This document shows, one piece after another, positions 8,885-17,355 of a stretch of 64,000 nt of DNA. Position numbers and translations under genes: made by a program. The DNA lies in NCBI RefSeq assembly GCF_000949135.2, contig NZ_JTAN02000017.1, forward strand, positions 62,001 through 126,000, written 5' to 3'. The stretch comes from Burkholderia sp. USMB20 (GTDB lineage Bacteria > Pseudomonadota > Gammaproteobacteria > Burkholderiales > Burkholderiaceae). How positions within the stretch are numbered: the stretch's first letter is position 1; each line of letters starts with the position of its first letter. A model generated the notes under the pieces. That model was not told the DNA's origin. It was given only the letters and a program-made list of their open reading frames with translations, and searched no databases.

Positions 8885-9982
8885 TTACGCCTGTTGCGGC
8901 TCGGCCGCGCACGCGACGTCGAACGCGCGCTGCAGCGCGGCCGCGTCGAGATCCTCGCCGATCAGCACGAAGCGGCTCGCACGCGGCTCGCCGTCCTGCC
9001 AGCGACGGTCGAAATAGCTGTCGAAGCGACGGCCGACGCCCTGGATCACGAGCCGCATCGGCGCATCGGGCAGCGCCGCGAAGCCTTTCGCGCGGTAGAT
9101 CGTGTGCGTCTCGACGACACGCTGCAGCGCGGCGATCGTCGCCTCGCGCGAGCCCGCGTCGCCCGACACCACCACCGAATCGAATTCGTCGTGGTGATGG
9201 TCGTGATCGCCGTCGTCGGCCGAGCCGTGATGGTCGTGCCGCAGGTGGATCGTTTCCTCCGATGCCGATTCGAGGCCGAGCAACATCGCGAGGTCGAGCT
9301 CGCCGCGCGTCGCGCGCACGATCTTCACCTGCGGCGGGATCTCCTCGCGAATCGCGGCTTCGACCGCGGCGAACTGCGCGTCGGCGACGAGGTCGGCCTT
9401 GTTCACGATCACGAGATCGGCGGACGACAGCTGGTCGGCGAACAGTTCATGCAGTGGCGATTCGTGGTCGAGGTTCGGATCGGCGCGGCGCTGCGCGTCG
9501 ACGGCCTGCGGGTTCTCGGCGAACTGGCCGCTCGCGGCGGCCGGCCCGTCGACGACGGTCACGACCGCGTCGACCGTGAAGCTGTTGCGGATGGTCGGCC
9601 AGTTGAAGGCCTGCACGAGCGGCTTCGGCAGCGCGAGGCCCGACGTCTCGATCAGCACGTGATCGATGTCGGCGCGGCGCTCGACGAGCGCTTCCATCAC
9701 CGGATAGAACTCCTCTTGCACGGTGCAGCACAGGCAGCCGTTCGCGAGTTCGTACAGCTGGCCCGACGCTTCGCTGCGGGCGCCTTCTGCGCCGTCTGCA
9801 TCCTCGCAGCCGATCCCGCAGCCCTTGAGGATTTCGCCGTCGATGCCGAGCTCGCCGAATTCGTTGACGATCACCGCGATGCGGCGGCCTTCTGCATGCT
9901 GCAGGATGTGGCGCATCAGCGTGGTCTTGCCGCTGCCGAGAAAGCCCGTGACGATCGTGACGGGAAGCTTGCGTAGGGTCAT
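8885..9982 (-). CDS. cobW: Cobalamin biosynthesis GTPase CobW (COG0523)
   Basis: This 365-residue G3E-family GTPase has Walker A GFLGSGKTT at residues 13-21, the metal-site motif CLCC at 83-86 (Cys83, Cys85, Cys86), the Walker B-like ETSGLALP and the guanine-specificity NKAD. A histidine/aspartate-rich stretch (HDHHGSADDGDHDHHHDE) lies around residue 240-260, expected to bind metal, and a CobW C-terminal domain follows. It probably delivers Co2+ to CobN, encoded next. The order transporter, cobW, cobN fits a route from uptake to insertion. Confidence 0.95.
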   Translation of the reverse strand: MTLRKLPVTIVTGFLGSGKTTLMRHILQHAEGRRIAVIVNEFGELGIDGEILKGCGIGCEDADGAEGARSEASGQLYELANGCLCCTVQEEFYPVMEALVERRADIDHVLIETSGLALPKPLVQAFNWPTIRNSFTVDAVVTVVDGPAAASGQFAENPQAVDAQRRADPNLDHESPLHELFADQLSSADLVIVNKADLVADAQFAAVEAAIREEIPPQVKIVRATRGELDLAMLLGLESASEETIHLRHDHHGSADDGDHDHHHDEFDSVVVSGDAGSREATIAALQRVVETHTIYRAKGFAALPDAPMRLVIQGVGRRFDSYFDRRWQDGEPRASRFVLIGEDLDAAALQRAFDVACAAEPQQA

Positions 9983-10007
9983 GGTGGGTCCTGTGTCTAA
10001 AAGGGAG

Positions 10008-11066
10008 TCAGGCCGAGAGCGTCACGTCGATCTCGTCGTAGCGTTTGAGGCGGTAGATCGCGGCCGATACGATCCAGCACGCGACGAACAGGCCGATCAC
10101 GACGTAGCCGAGCATGCCGAAATGCGATGCGACCATCGTCGCGAAATCCCATACCGGGCCCTGCAGCGAGAGTTTGTCCGCGAGCAGCGCGAGCACCTCG
10201 ATGCCGCCGATCAACGCGGCAACCAGCACCGACACGAACGTGATCGTCATGTTGTAGTAGATCTTGCGGATCGGCCGCACGTACGCCCAGCGGTACGCGC
10301 CCATCATCAGGATGCCGTCGGTCGTGTCGACGAGCGTCATGCCCGCGGTGAACAGCACCGGCAGCACCATCACCGACCAGAACGACAGGCCGCCCTGCAC
10401 CTGCGTGGCCGAAATGCCGAACAGCGCGATCTCGGTCGCGGTATCAAAGCCGAAGCCGAACAGGAAGCCGACCGGATACAGGTGCCAGCTGCGCGACACG
10501 AGGCGGAACAACGGCCGGAACAGGCGGGCCAGCACGCCGCGCTGGTTCATCAGCATGTCGAGGTCGGCGTCGACGATCGGCTCGCCGCGGCGGGCCGCGC
10601 GAAACGTCCGGTACACGGAGATCAGGATCAGCAGGTTCGCGGCCGCGAGCACCAGCAGGAAGAACGCCGACACGCTCGTGCTGATCACGCCGCCCCAGGT
10701 CTTCATGCTCTCGAAGCGCGCGAGCGACGCCGCGGTCAGCGCGACCGCGACCGACATCACGATCACCACCGTCGAATGGCCGAGCGAGAAGAACAGGCCC
10801 GCGCCGAGCGGGCTGCGGCCCTCCTGCATCAGCTTGCGCGTGACGTTGTCGATCGCGGCGATATGATCGGCGTCGACCGCGTGGCGCAGCCCGAACACGT
10901 AGGCGAGCAGCGCGGTACCCAGCAGCACGGGCTGGTCGCGAAACGCGATGAAGGCCCAGATCCACGCGCCGACGTTGAATGCGACGAGCAATGAATAGAT
11001 CGCGACGATTTTGCCGCGCAGCCCGGACGGGCTGTCGTTGAACAGGCGGAAGAACGAGTCGAGCAT
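10008..11066 (-). CDS. HoxN/NixA-type nickel/cobalt transporter
   Basis: The 352-residue integral membrane protein has about eight hydrophobic segments and the NiCoT signature RHAVDADHIAAIDN in the second segment (HAVDADH is the HX4DH metal-selectivity motif). It also has FFSLGHSTVV and GFDTATEIALFG, both conserved in the family. Its position behind a B12 riboswitch and ahead of cobW/cobN argues for cobalt rather than nickel as the main substrate. The ATG at 11066 is preceded by AAGGAG. The stop lies 25 bases before cobW, so they form one transcript. Confidence 0.92.
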   Translation of the reverse strand: MLDSFFRLFNDSPSGLRGKIVAIYSLLVAFNVGAWIWAFIAFRDQPVLLGTALLAYVFGLRHAVDADHIAAIDNVTRKLMQEGRSPLGAGLFFSLGHSTVVIVMSVAVALTAASLARFESMKTWGGVISTSVSAFFLLVLAAANLLILISVYRTFRAARRGEPIVDADLDMLMNQRGVLARLFRPLFRLVSRSWHLYPVGFLFGFGFDTATEIALFGISATQVQGGLSFWSVMVLPVLFTAGMTLVDTTDGILMMGAYRWAYVRPIRKIYYNMTITFVSVLVAALIGGIEVLALLADKLSLQGPVWDFATMVASHFGMLGYVVIGLFVACWIVSAAIYRLKRYDEIDVTLSA

Positions 11067-11254
11067 GATGCTCCTTTGCGAACGGTCGACATGATGAATG
11101 CCAACACGGCCGTCGTCGGCCTGCCCGCGGAGCTGACCGTTCTTCGCCCCGGCCCGCACGCGTGCAGCGGCTGACGGATCGGCGAAGGAAGGGCAACGCC
11201 CGGGCGTCCGGCGAACTGCGGCCGTGGACGATGCGCCGCCTCCCCGCGGCGCTG

Positions 11255-11502
11255 AACCCCAACGTCTCGGCCGGTATCCGGGCTGACGAACACGCCGCTT
11301 CGCCTTCCCGGATGCGCGGCATCCAGTGGCGGTCGTCCGCATGCGGCAGGCATGCGGCGAAGCGGCGCTGCATCGCGCTGGGCGCGACGCGTTCGCTTAC
11401 CGTTGCGGGGGCAGCACAGGTTGGCCCGACTGCGGCGCAGGCAGGCTCCCTGTTTCCCGTTTAACTGCGCGCGCCGGAGGAGCGCGCGCGAGCACCGAAA
11501 CG
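11255..11502 (-). ncRNA. Cobalamin riboswitch upstream of the transporter-cobWN operon
   Basis: Read on the reverse strand this leader contains CAGTTAAACGGGAAACAGG, then GCTGCCCCCGCAACGGTA, then the B12 box AGCCCGGATACCGGCC (11284-11269). Order and spacing are those of a class I adenosylcobalamin riboswitch. It starts at about the predicted transcription start (11502) and precedes the transporter ATG by about 190 bases. In that interval GAACGGTC (11087-11080) can pair with GACCGTTC (11142-11135), right beside the ribosome-binding site, and might be part of the expression platform. It should switch off cobalt uptake and insertion genes when B12 is plentiful. Confidence 0.9.
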
Positions 11503-11508
11503 CGTGCG

Positions 11509-11537
11509 AGTGTAGGCGGCGGTGCGGGGAGCGTCAA
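11509..11537 (-). promoter_or_regulatory. Sigma-70-like promoter of the riboswitch-controlled cobalt operon
   Basis: The reverse strand shows -35 TTGACG (11537-11532), a 17-bp spacer and -10 TACACT (11514-11509). Transcription would start near 11502, right where the conserved riboswitch core begins. The match is five of six at -35 and four of six at -10. Confidence 0.6.
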
Positions 11538-11663
11538 GGTAAAGGCGGAACGGCCCGCCGCGGCGCGTCCGGCGTGGCGGCGGCATCGCGCCGGGGGCGC
11601 TTGCGGCGCCCGCGCGGCGGGTTCGCGCGGGCCGACCGCTGTGCTATCGTATGCGCCGCGTTC

Positions 11664-11880
11664 GGTGCTCGCATGCGCATTCCGCGCACGCAGTTAAACG
11701 GGAAACAGGAGGCGGAAGTCCGCCCGGCCTGTGCTGTCCCCGCAACGGTACGCCGCCCGCGCGCCGCGGTTCCCCCCGCACGCGCCCAGGCCGCCCGCGA
11801 TGCCACTGCCCTTCAGCGGGCGGGAAGGCTGCGGCCTGGCAAGCGGCCAGCCCGGATACCGGCCGACGCAAGGGGCGAGC
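11664..11880 (+). ncRNA. Cobalamin riboswitch upstream of cobA-cobO-cobB
   Basis: The forward strand carries a near copy of the other leader: GCAGTTAAACGGGAAACAGG from 11691, CTGTCCCCGCAACGGTA around 11733-11750, and the B12 box AGCCCGGATACCGGCC at 11849-11864. These are the invariant blocks of a class I cobalamin riboswitch. It lies about 170 bases before the cobA start and should repress corrin-ring synthesis genes when adenosylcobalamin is abundant. A candidate -10 (TATCGT, 11646-11651) lies just upstream; no good -35 was seen. Confidence 0.92.
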
Positions 11881-12051
11881 CCGCTGCTCGCCGAACGCCC
11901 GATCCGCGGGGGACGGATGGGGTGCGCTTTCCGCCCGCGTTCGCGCGGGCTTCGCCCGATCCGTCATGCCTTGCCTGTCCGCCGGCCGCCGATGCGCCGC
12001 TCGCTGTCCCCTTTCCACTGCCACGACACGGTGTGCGCCGTGCCGCGTCCG

Positions 12052-12801
12052 ATGAGCCGCGCCTGGCTCGTCGGCGCCGGCCCCGGCGACGCCGATCTGC
12101 TGACGCTGAAGGCCGTGCGCGCGATCGCCGCGGCCGACGTGCTGCTCGTCGACGATCTCGTGAACCCCGATGTATTGCGCCATGCGCGCGCCGACGCGCG
12201 CATCGAGCACGTCGGCAAGCGCGGCGGCCACGCGTCGACGCCGCAGGAAACGATCGTCGCCGCGATGCTCGCGCACCTGCGCGCGGGCCGCAGCGTCGCG
12301 CGGCTCAAGGGCGGCGATCCGTTCGTGTTCGGCCGCGGCGGCGAGGAGCTGCTCGCGCTCGGTGCGGCGGGTTTCCCGGTCGAGGTCGTAAACGGCATCA
12401 CGGCCGGTATCGCGGCCCCGGCCGCGCTCGGCATTCCGGTCACGCATCGCGGCGACGCGCAGGGCGTGATCTTCGTCACGGGCCACGGCGCGGGCGCCGA
12501 CGAGCCCGACTGGCGCGCGCTGGCCGCGACGCGGATGACGATCGTGATCTACATGGGCATACGCCGGCTCGACACGATCGTGGCCGCGCTGCGTGACGGC
12601 GGCGTGCCCGGCGACATGCCGTGCGCGGCGATCGAGAACGCGACGCGCGACGGGCAGCGGCACGCGCTCGCGACACTCGACACGGTCGTCGAACGCATCG
12701 GCGCCGCCGGTATCGGCTCGCCCGCGATCGTCGTGATCGGCCGCGTCGCGGCGCTCGCCGACGATCCGGCGGTGCGCGCGGCGCTCGGCGGCCGCGCATG
12801 A
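12052..12801 (+). CDS. cobA: Uroporphyrinogen-III C-methyltransferase
   Basis: This 249-residue SAM-dependent methyltransferase makes precorrin-2 from uroporphyrinogen III, the branch step toward B12 and siroheme. It begins MSRAWLVGAGPGDADLLTLKA (GxGxGD SAM-binding loop), then DDLVN, KRGG, RLKGGDPFVFGRGGEE and VVNGITAGIAAPA, all SUMT signatures. It is a stand-alone enzyme without the CysG oxidase part. I chose the ATG at 12052 because homology starts there; an in-frame ATG at 11992 would add 20 residues. Neither has a strong ribosome-binding site. The stop overlaps the ATG of the cobE-like remnant. Confidence 0.93.
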   Translation: MSRAWLVGAGPGDADLLTLKAVRAIAAADVLLVDDLVNPDVLRHARADARIEHVGKRGGHASTPQETIVAAMLAHLRAGRSVARLKGGDPFVFGRGGEELLALGAAGFPVEVVNGITAGIAAPAALGIPVTHRGDAQGVIFVTGHGAGADEPDWRALAATRMTIVIYMGIRRLDTIVAALRDGGVPGDMPCAAIENATRDGQRHALATLDTVVERIGAAGIGSPAIVVIGRVAALADDPAVRAALGGRA

Positions 12802-13170
12802 TGCGCGTCGGCTCGGCGTCGGTTTCCGCGCGGGCGTGACGGCCGCGCAACTCGATGCCGCGACCGCGCGGCGTGGCGCGTACCCGCGCCGAACGCCGCG
12901 TCGCGACGCTCGCCGACAAGGCCGCGTGCCGCCGCTGCGCACGCCTGCGCACGCCGCGCTGCCGTCTCGCGTTCGACGCGGCGCAGCTCGCGCGGGCCGA
13001 ACCGCCTTAGGCCCGTGCTGCCGCGCTTCCGCGTTTCGGCGTGCGGGCTGTGGCCGAGCCGGCGCGCGCTCGCGGCGCCCGATGCGGCTGCTCGGCCCCA
13101 AATCCATCGGGACGGCGTGACGTCGCGCTCGCCGGCCCCGCTGCTTTGTGTCGCTTTCGACAGGACGATT
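12798..13170 (+). pseudogene. cobE/CbiG C-terminal-like gene, broken by several frameshifts
   Basis: Between cobA and cobO, where a cobE-like gene is expected, pieces of a CobE/CbiG C-terminal protein appear in different frames: LGVGFRAGVTAAQLDAA (about 12812-12862), then RVATLADKAA followed by LAFDAAQLARAEPP and a stop, then VRAVAEPA, then RLLGPKSIG (about 13083), and finally LCVAFDRTIPDE running into the cobO start. At least five single-base indels would be needed to restore one frame. The initial ATG (12798) overlaps the cobA stop in ATGA, as a working operon gene would. It is either a true pseudogene or a stretch of poor sequence. Confidence 0.72.
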
Positions 13171-13174
13171 CCCG

Positions 13175-13777
13175 ATGAAGACCGATGCCGAATCCCATCA
13201 GCGGATGACCGAACGCCGCCGCGCCGGCCATGAAAAGAAGCAGGCTGCCGCTACCCAGGAAAAGGGCCTGCTGATCGTCAATACCGGCAACGGCAAGGGC
13301 AAGAGCACGGCCGCGTTCGGCATGGCCGTGCGCGTGCTCGGCCATGGCATGCGGCTCGGCGTCGTGCAGTTCATCAAGGGCGCGCTGCACACGTCCGAGC
13401 GCGACTTCCTCGGCGCGGTCGCGCAATGCGACTTCGTGACGATGGGCGACGGCTATACGTGGAACACGCAGAACCGCGACGCCGACATCGCGACCGCGCG
13501 CAAGGGCTGGGACGAGGCGCGCCGGATGATCGAAAGCGGCGAGTACCGGATGGTGATCCTCGACGAGCTGAACACCGTGCTGAAGTACGAATACCTGCCG
13601 CTCGACGAAGTGCTCGCGACGCTCGTCGCGCGCCCGGAATCGGTGCACGTCGTCGTCACCGGGCGGCATGCGCCCGATGCGCTGATCGACGCGGCCGACC
13701 TCGTCACCGAAATGCGGCTCGTCAAGCATCCGTACAAGGAGCAAGGCGTGAAGGCGCAGCCCGGCGTGGAGTTCTGA
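13175..13777 (+). CDS. cobO: Cob(I)yrinic acid a,c-diamide adenosyltransferase
   Basis: This 200-residue protein of the CobO/BtuR (CobA of enterics) family transfers the 5'-deoxyadenosyl group from ATP to the reduced corrinoid. It has a P-loop GNGKGKST at residues 38-45, followed by RVLGHGMRLGVVQFIKGA, YTWNTQN, ILDELNTVLKYEYL and VVTGRHAP, which are family signatures. The start at 13175 (MKTDAESHQRM) is preceded by an AGGA element; an upstream ATG at 13148 is less likely. Three bases separate it from cobB, so the two are co-translated. Confidence 0.95.
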   Translation: MKTDAESHQRMTERRRAGHEKKQAAATQEKGLLIVNTGNGKGKSTAAFGMAVRVLGHGMRLGVVQFIKGALHTSERDFLGAVAQCDFVTMGDGYTWNTQNRDADIATARKGWDEARRMIESGEYRMVILDELNTVLKYEYLPLDEVLATLVARPESVHVVVTGRHAPDALIDAADLVTEMRLVKHPYKEQGVKAQPGVEF

Positions 13778-13780
13778 GCG

Positions 13781-15085
13781 ATGCCGGCCTGCCCCGCGCT
13801 GTTCGTCAGCGCGCCCGCGTCCGGCCAGGGCAAGACGTCGGTGACGGCCGGCCTCGCGCGGCTGCACCGGCGGCTCGGCCGGCGCGTGCGCGTGTTCAAG
13901 ACCGGGCCGGATTTTCTCGATCCGATGCTGCTCGAACGCGCGAGCGGGGCGCCCGTGCACGCGCTCGACCTCGGCATGGTCGGCGAAGCCGGCTGCCGCG
14001 CGCTGCTCGCCGATGCGGCGCGCGACGCGGACCTGATCCTGATCGAAGGCGTGATGGGGTTGTTCGACGGCACGCCGAGCAGCGCCGATCTCGCGGTCGC
14101 GTTCGGCGTGCCGGTCGTCGCGGTGATTGCCGCGAAGTCGATGGCGCAGACGTTCGCGGCGATCGCGTTCGGGCTCGCGCGGTTCCGGCCGGAGGTGCCG
14201 TTTCACGGCGTGCTGGGCAATCGTGTCGGGTCGCCGCGACACGCGGAACTGCTGCGGCAGGCGCTGCCGGACGACTTGCGCTGGCTCGGGCACGTGCCGG
14301 CCGATGCGGGCATCGCGCTGCCGGAACGGCATCTCGGCCTGCACCAGCCGGCCGACATCGACGATCTCGACGCGCGGCTCGAGCGTGCGGCCGACGTGCT
14401 CGCGCAGACGGCGCTCGCCGAATTGCCGCCGGCCGTCGCGTTCGCGGAACCGGACGCCGCTGCCGCGCTGCCGCGCGCGCTCGCCGGCAAGCGGATCGCG
14501 ATCGCGCGCGATGCCGCGTTCTCGTTCATCTATCCGGCCAATCTCGCGCTGCTCGACGCGCTCGGTGCGCAGCTGCGGTTCTTTTCGCCGCTTGCGGACG
14601 AACCCGTGCCCGACGATTGCGACGCGCTGTTCCTGCCGGGCGGCTATCCGGAGCTGCATGCGGCGACGCTCGCGGCGAATGCCGTGACCGCGCGGACGAT
14701 TCGCGCGCATGCGGCGGCCGGCCTGCCGATCGTCGCGGAATGCGGGGGGATGGTGTATCTGTGCGAATCGCTGACCGACGTGGACGGCGCGACGACGCCG
14801 ATGCTCGGACTGTTGTCAGGCCATGCGACGATGCAGCGCCGGTTCGCGGCGCTCGGGATGCAGCAGCTGGACACGCGCACCGGGCCGATGCGCGGTCATA
14901 CGTTTCATTATTCGCGGCTCGATACGCCGCTGGCGCCGGCGGCGACGGCGGCGCGGCCCGACGGCGCGCCCGGAAGCGGCGAAGCCGTTTATCGCGCGGG
15001 CCCGATCGTCGCGACCTACATGCACATGTACTGGCCGTCGAATCCGGAGATGGCGGCCGCACTGTTCGGCGGCACGGCATTCTGA
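13781..15085 (+). CDS. cobB: Cobyrinate a,c-diamide synthase
   Basis: This 434-residue enzyme amidates side chains a and c of (hydrogeno)byrinic acid, using glutamine and ATP. The N-terminal dethiobiotin-synthetase-like domain has the P-loop SAPASGQGKTSV (about residues 9-20), KTGPDFLDP and ILIEGVMGLFDG. The C-terminal class I glutamine amidotransferase domain has FLPGGYPE and AECGGMVYL with nucleophile Cys near 323, and the catalytic His in YMHMYWPSNP. Length agrees with CobB/CbiA. It is the last gene of the forward cob operon and converges on the lipoprotein gene. Confidence 0.96.
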   Translation: MPACPALFVSAPASGQGKTSVTAGLARLHRRLGRRVRVFKTGPDFLDPMLLERASGAPVHALDLGMVGEAGCRALLADAARDADLILIEGVMGLFDGTPSSADLAVAFGVPVVAVIAAKSMAQTFAAIAFGLARFRPEVPFHGVLGNRVGSPRHAELLRQALPDDLRWLGHVPADAGIALPERHLGLHQPADIDDLDARLERAADVLAQTALAELPPAVAFAEPDAAAALPRALAGKRIAIARDAAFSFIYPANLALLDALGAQLRFFSPLADEPVPDDCDALFLPGGYPELHAATLAANAVTARTIRAHAAAGLPIVAECGGMVYLCESLTDVDGATTPMLGLLSGHATMQRRFAALGMQQLDTRTGPMRGHTFHYSRLDTPLAPAATAARPDGAPGSGEAVYRAGPIVATYMHMYWPSNPEMAAALFGGTAF

Positions 15086-15102
15086 CGAAAATATCCTGGG
15101 AC

Positions 15103-15130
15103 ACCGCGCGGCCGCGCGGTCAGGGTTTTT
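15103..15130 (+). terminator. Intrinsic terminator after cobB
   Basis: A perfect 18-base palindrome ACCGCGCGGCCGCGCGGT at 15103-15120 is followed by CAGGGTTTTT. The T-run falls inside the 3' end of the converging lipoprotein gene, whose stop codon is at 15122-15120. It would end the cob transcript. Confidence 0.6.
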
Positions 15131-15659
15131 CTCGGCCCGGCGCTTCCGAGCGCGAAGTCCGGATCACGGTGCCGTCGGGGGAGAAATGCGCGTTGAACAT
15201 CGCGTCGCCCGATACGCCGCCCTCGGCCCAGTGCCAGCTCCACACTTCCTCATGGCTCAACGCGTATTGCGCGACCTCGGTCGGCTTGCCGAGCAGTTGC
15301 CGTACGTCGTCCTTCGACATCCCCGGCACGACCTTCGCGATGTTCGCCGCCGTCAGCGCCTGCGTGATCGACACGAGCCGGCCGTCGGGCCCGAAATCGA
15401 GCATGTACGTGCTCGTGCCGTACGGGCCGCGCGGATACTCGAAACGCTGCGAGCCGTCGTCGCCCTGCCGGACCATCTCGGGCTTGCCCGCCTGGCGCAG
15501 CACGTCCTCGGTCGTCGAGACGCCCGGCTGCAGATTGCCGAACGCCATCGGATCGGGCTTGATCGCGTTCACCGCGTCAGCCACCTTCTGGTCGTCGCAT
15601 CCGGCCGCCAGAACGCCGACCGCGCAAGCCGCCAGCACGGTCAGAAACTGTTTTCGCAT
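15120..15659 (-). CDS. BamE-like outer-membrane lipoprotein (SmpA/OmlA fold)
   Basis: The 179-residue protein begins MRKQFLTVLAACAVGVLAAG followed by Cys21, a lipoprotein signal peptide with an AAG-C lipobox. The mature part has two repeats of the SmpA/OmlA pattern: FGNLQPGVSTTEDVLRQAGKP and VVPGMSKDDVRQLLGKPTE. This indicates a BamE-like fold. BamE itself is usually shorter (about 110-180 residues) and elsewhere in the genome, so this may be a paralogue rather than the essential BAM subunit. An upstream ATG at 15680 would add seven residues before the signal peptide and is less likely. Confidence 0.82.
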   Translation of the reverse strand: MRKQFLTVLAACAVGVLAAGCDDQKVADAVNAIKPDPMAFGNLQPGVSTTEDVLRQAGKPEMVRQGDDGSQRFEYPRGPYGTSTYMLDFGPDGRLVSITQALTAANIAKVVPGMSKDDVRQLLGKPTEVAQYALSHEEVWSWHWAEGGVSGDAMFNAHFSPDGTVIRTSRSEAPGREKP

Positions 15660-15836
15660 GTCGTCCACACCTGTATTCATCGAGCCGATCCGGCGTCGCG
15701 CGCAGCGTAGCACGCGGCCCGTGCCGTCGATGTCAAGGAGCGTCAAATTCCCGTGAGCGCTTTCCAATGGAACAGGAGCCTGGGCGAGGGTTTGCGGTAG
15801 CTCTTGTGTAGCGCCTTTGGCGCGTTTCCAATGCGT

Positions 15837-15866
15837 CCCGCGCGGCCGGTGTCATGGCCGCGCGGG
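15837..15866 (-). terminator. Strong GC hairpin after the amidohydrolase gene
   Basis: CCCGCGCGGCC (15837-15847) and GGCCGCGCGGG (15856-15866) form an 11-bp perfect stem with an eight-base loop. It starts 42 bases beyond the amidohydrolase stop on the reverse strand. No T-tract follows, so it may protect the mRNA 3' end or act as a weak terminator. A second small hairpin, GCGCC-TTT-GGCGC, lies at 15811-15823. Confidence 0.45.
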
Positions 15867-15907
15867 CGCGCACCGGGCGGCGGTGCCCACGTCGATGCGC
15901 CGCGGCG

Positions 15908-17071
15908 TCACACCAGGAAGGTCTCCGCCAGCTTGACCCAGTACGATGCGCCGATCGGCAGCGCCGCGTCGTTGAAGTCGTAGCCGGGGTTGTGCACCAT
16001 GCAGCCGCCCTCCCCGTCGCCGTTGCCGATGATCAGGTAGCAGCCCGGCCGCTTCTCGAGCAGGAACGCGAAATCCTCGCTGCCGGTGAGCGGCACCATC
16101 CCGTCGATCAGGTTCGCTTCGCCGACCCACCCGCGCGCGACGCCGCGTGCGAACGCGGTCATCTCCGTATCGTTGACGAGCACCGGGTAGCGACGCTGGT
16201 AGTCGATCGACGCGGTCGCGCCGAACACGGCCGCCTGCGCATGAACGACTTCCTTGATGCGTGTCTCGAGCAGGTCGCGCACCTCGGGCTTCAGCGCGCG
16301 CACGGACAGGCGCATCTGCGCGCGGTCGGGAATCACGTTCGGCGCCTCGCCCGCGTGGATCGCACCGACCGTGACGATCGCCATGTCGAGCGGCGATACG
16401 TTGCGCGAGACGATCGTCTGCAGCGCGATGACGATCTGCGCGCACACGACGACCGGGTCGATCGCCTTGTGCGGCACCGCACCGTGGCCACCGCGCCCCT
16501 GCACGTCGATGGTCACAGTATCGGACGACGCCATGAACGGCCCCGGCAGGAAGCCGAACTTGCCCGTCGGGAAGCCCGGCATGTTGTGCATCGCGAAGAT
16601 CGCGTCGCACGGGAACTGCTCGAACAGCCCGTCGTCGAGCATTTTCTTCGCGCCGCCGAGCCCTTCCTCGGCCGGCTGGAAAATCAGGTTCAGCGTGCCG
16701 GAAAAGCGGCGCTCGCGCGCCAGGTGCTTCGCGGCCGCGAGCAGCATCGCCGTGTGGCCGTCGTGCCCGCACGCGTGCATCTTGCCGGGGATCGTGCTCT
16801 GGTACGGCAGACCGGTCGACTCGTGGATCGGCAGCGCATCCATGTCGGCACGCAGGCCGAGGCGCTGCGTGCCATTGCCCACCTTCAGCTGCGCGACGAC
16901 GCCCGTGCCGCCGAGCCCGCGCTGCACCGTGTAGCCCCACGCCTGCAACTGCCCGGCGACGAGATCGCTTGTCGCGAATTCCTCGAAGCCCAGTTCGGGG
17001 TGGGCATGAATGCGGTGCCGGATCTCGATCATTTCGTCGGCGAGGCCTGCGGGGATCACGCTGTGCGTCAC
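15908..17071 (-). CDS. M20 family amidohydrolase (hippurate hydrolase-like)
   Basis: The 387-residue protein contains the M20/peptidase D signatures IRHRIHAHPELGFEEF, LGLRADMDALPI, HACGHDGHTAMLL (metal-binding Asp and His), FQPAEEGLGGAKKML (catalytic Glu and metal Glu) and GSEDFAFLLEKRPGCYLIIGNG. Such enzymes hydrolyse N-acyl amino acids, for example hippurate, N-acetylated or IAA-conjugated amino acids; the exact substrate is not predictable. The start is GTG at 17071 with AGGAGA eight bases upstream; the frame upstream of it is not conserved in character. It stands alone. Confidence 0.92.
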   Translation of the reverse strand: MTHSVIPAGLADEMIEIRHRIHAHPELGFEEFATSDLVAGQLQAWGYTVQRGLGGTGVVAQLKVGNGTQRLGLRADMDALPIHESTGLPYQSTIPGKMHACGHDGHTAMLLAAAKHLARERRFSGTLNLIFQPAEEGLGGAKKMLDDGLFEQFPCDAIFAMHNMPGFPTGKFGFLPGPFMASSDTVTIDVQGRGGHGAVPHKAIDPVVVCAQIVIALQTIVSRNVSPLDMAIVTVGAIHAGEAPNVIPDRAQMRLSVRALKPEVRDLLETRIKEVVHAQAAVFGATASIDYQRRYPVLVNDTEMTAFARGVARGWVGEANLIDGMVPLTGSEDFAFLLEKRPGCYLIIGNGDGEGGCMVHNPGYDFNDAALPIGASYWVKLAETFLV

Positions 17072-17355
17072 GGTGTCGTCTCCTGGGTTCCGTGGGGAGT
17101 GTGCAGGCAAGGATAGTCGGTTGAACGGCAACCGGACAGACAGAAAGTCGTCGCTGAGACAACCTTGAGTTGCCGGTCTATCCTCCGGCACAAGACGAAT
17201 CGCACGGCGGGAGGAAACCGGCCATTCGGGCGACTGCCGGCCACGCATCGGGATGCGGGACACTGCGAGTTCGTCTTGATTTCTCGGGTGGGAGTGCACG
17301 TTGAGTTCCGTTCGTCATTCCGGAATAATCCCGTCCCATCAAAGGGTTGAGCGTT
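17072..17355. other. Gene-free spacer between the amidohydrolase and AbiE-like genes
   Basis: About 280 bases carry no convincing gene. The first 30 contain the ribosome-binding site of the amidohydrolase on the reverse strand. One short frame at 17165-17350 has no ribosome-binding site and no recognisable product. The stretch is less GC-rich than the flanks toward its right end, where the promoter of the AbiE-like pair begins. Confidence 0.5.

Noticed and set aside
17165-17350. Short forward frame between the M20 and AbiE-like genes
   Set aside because: No ribosome-binding site, odd composition and overlap with promoter elements.
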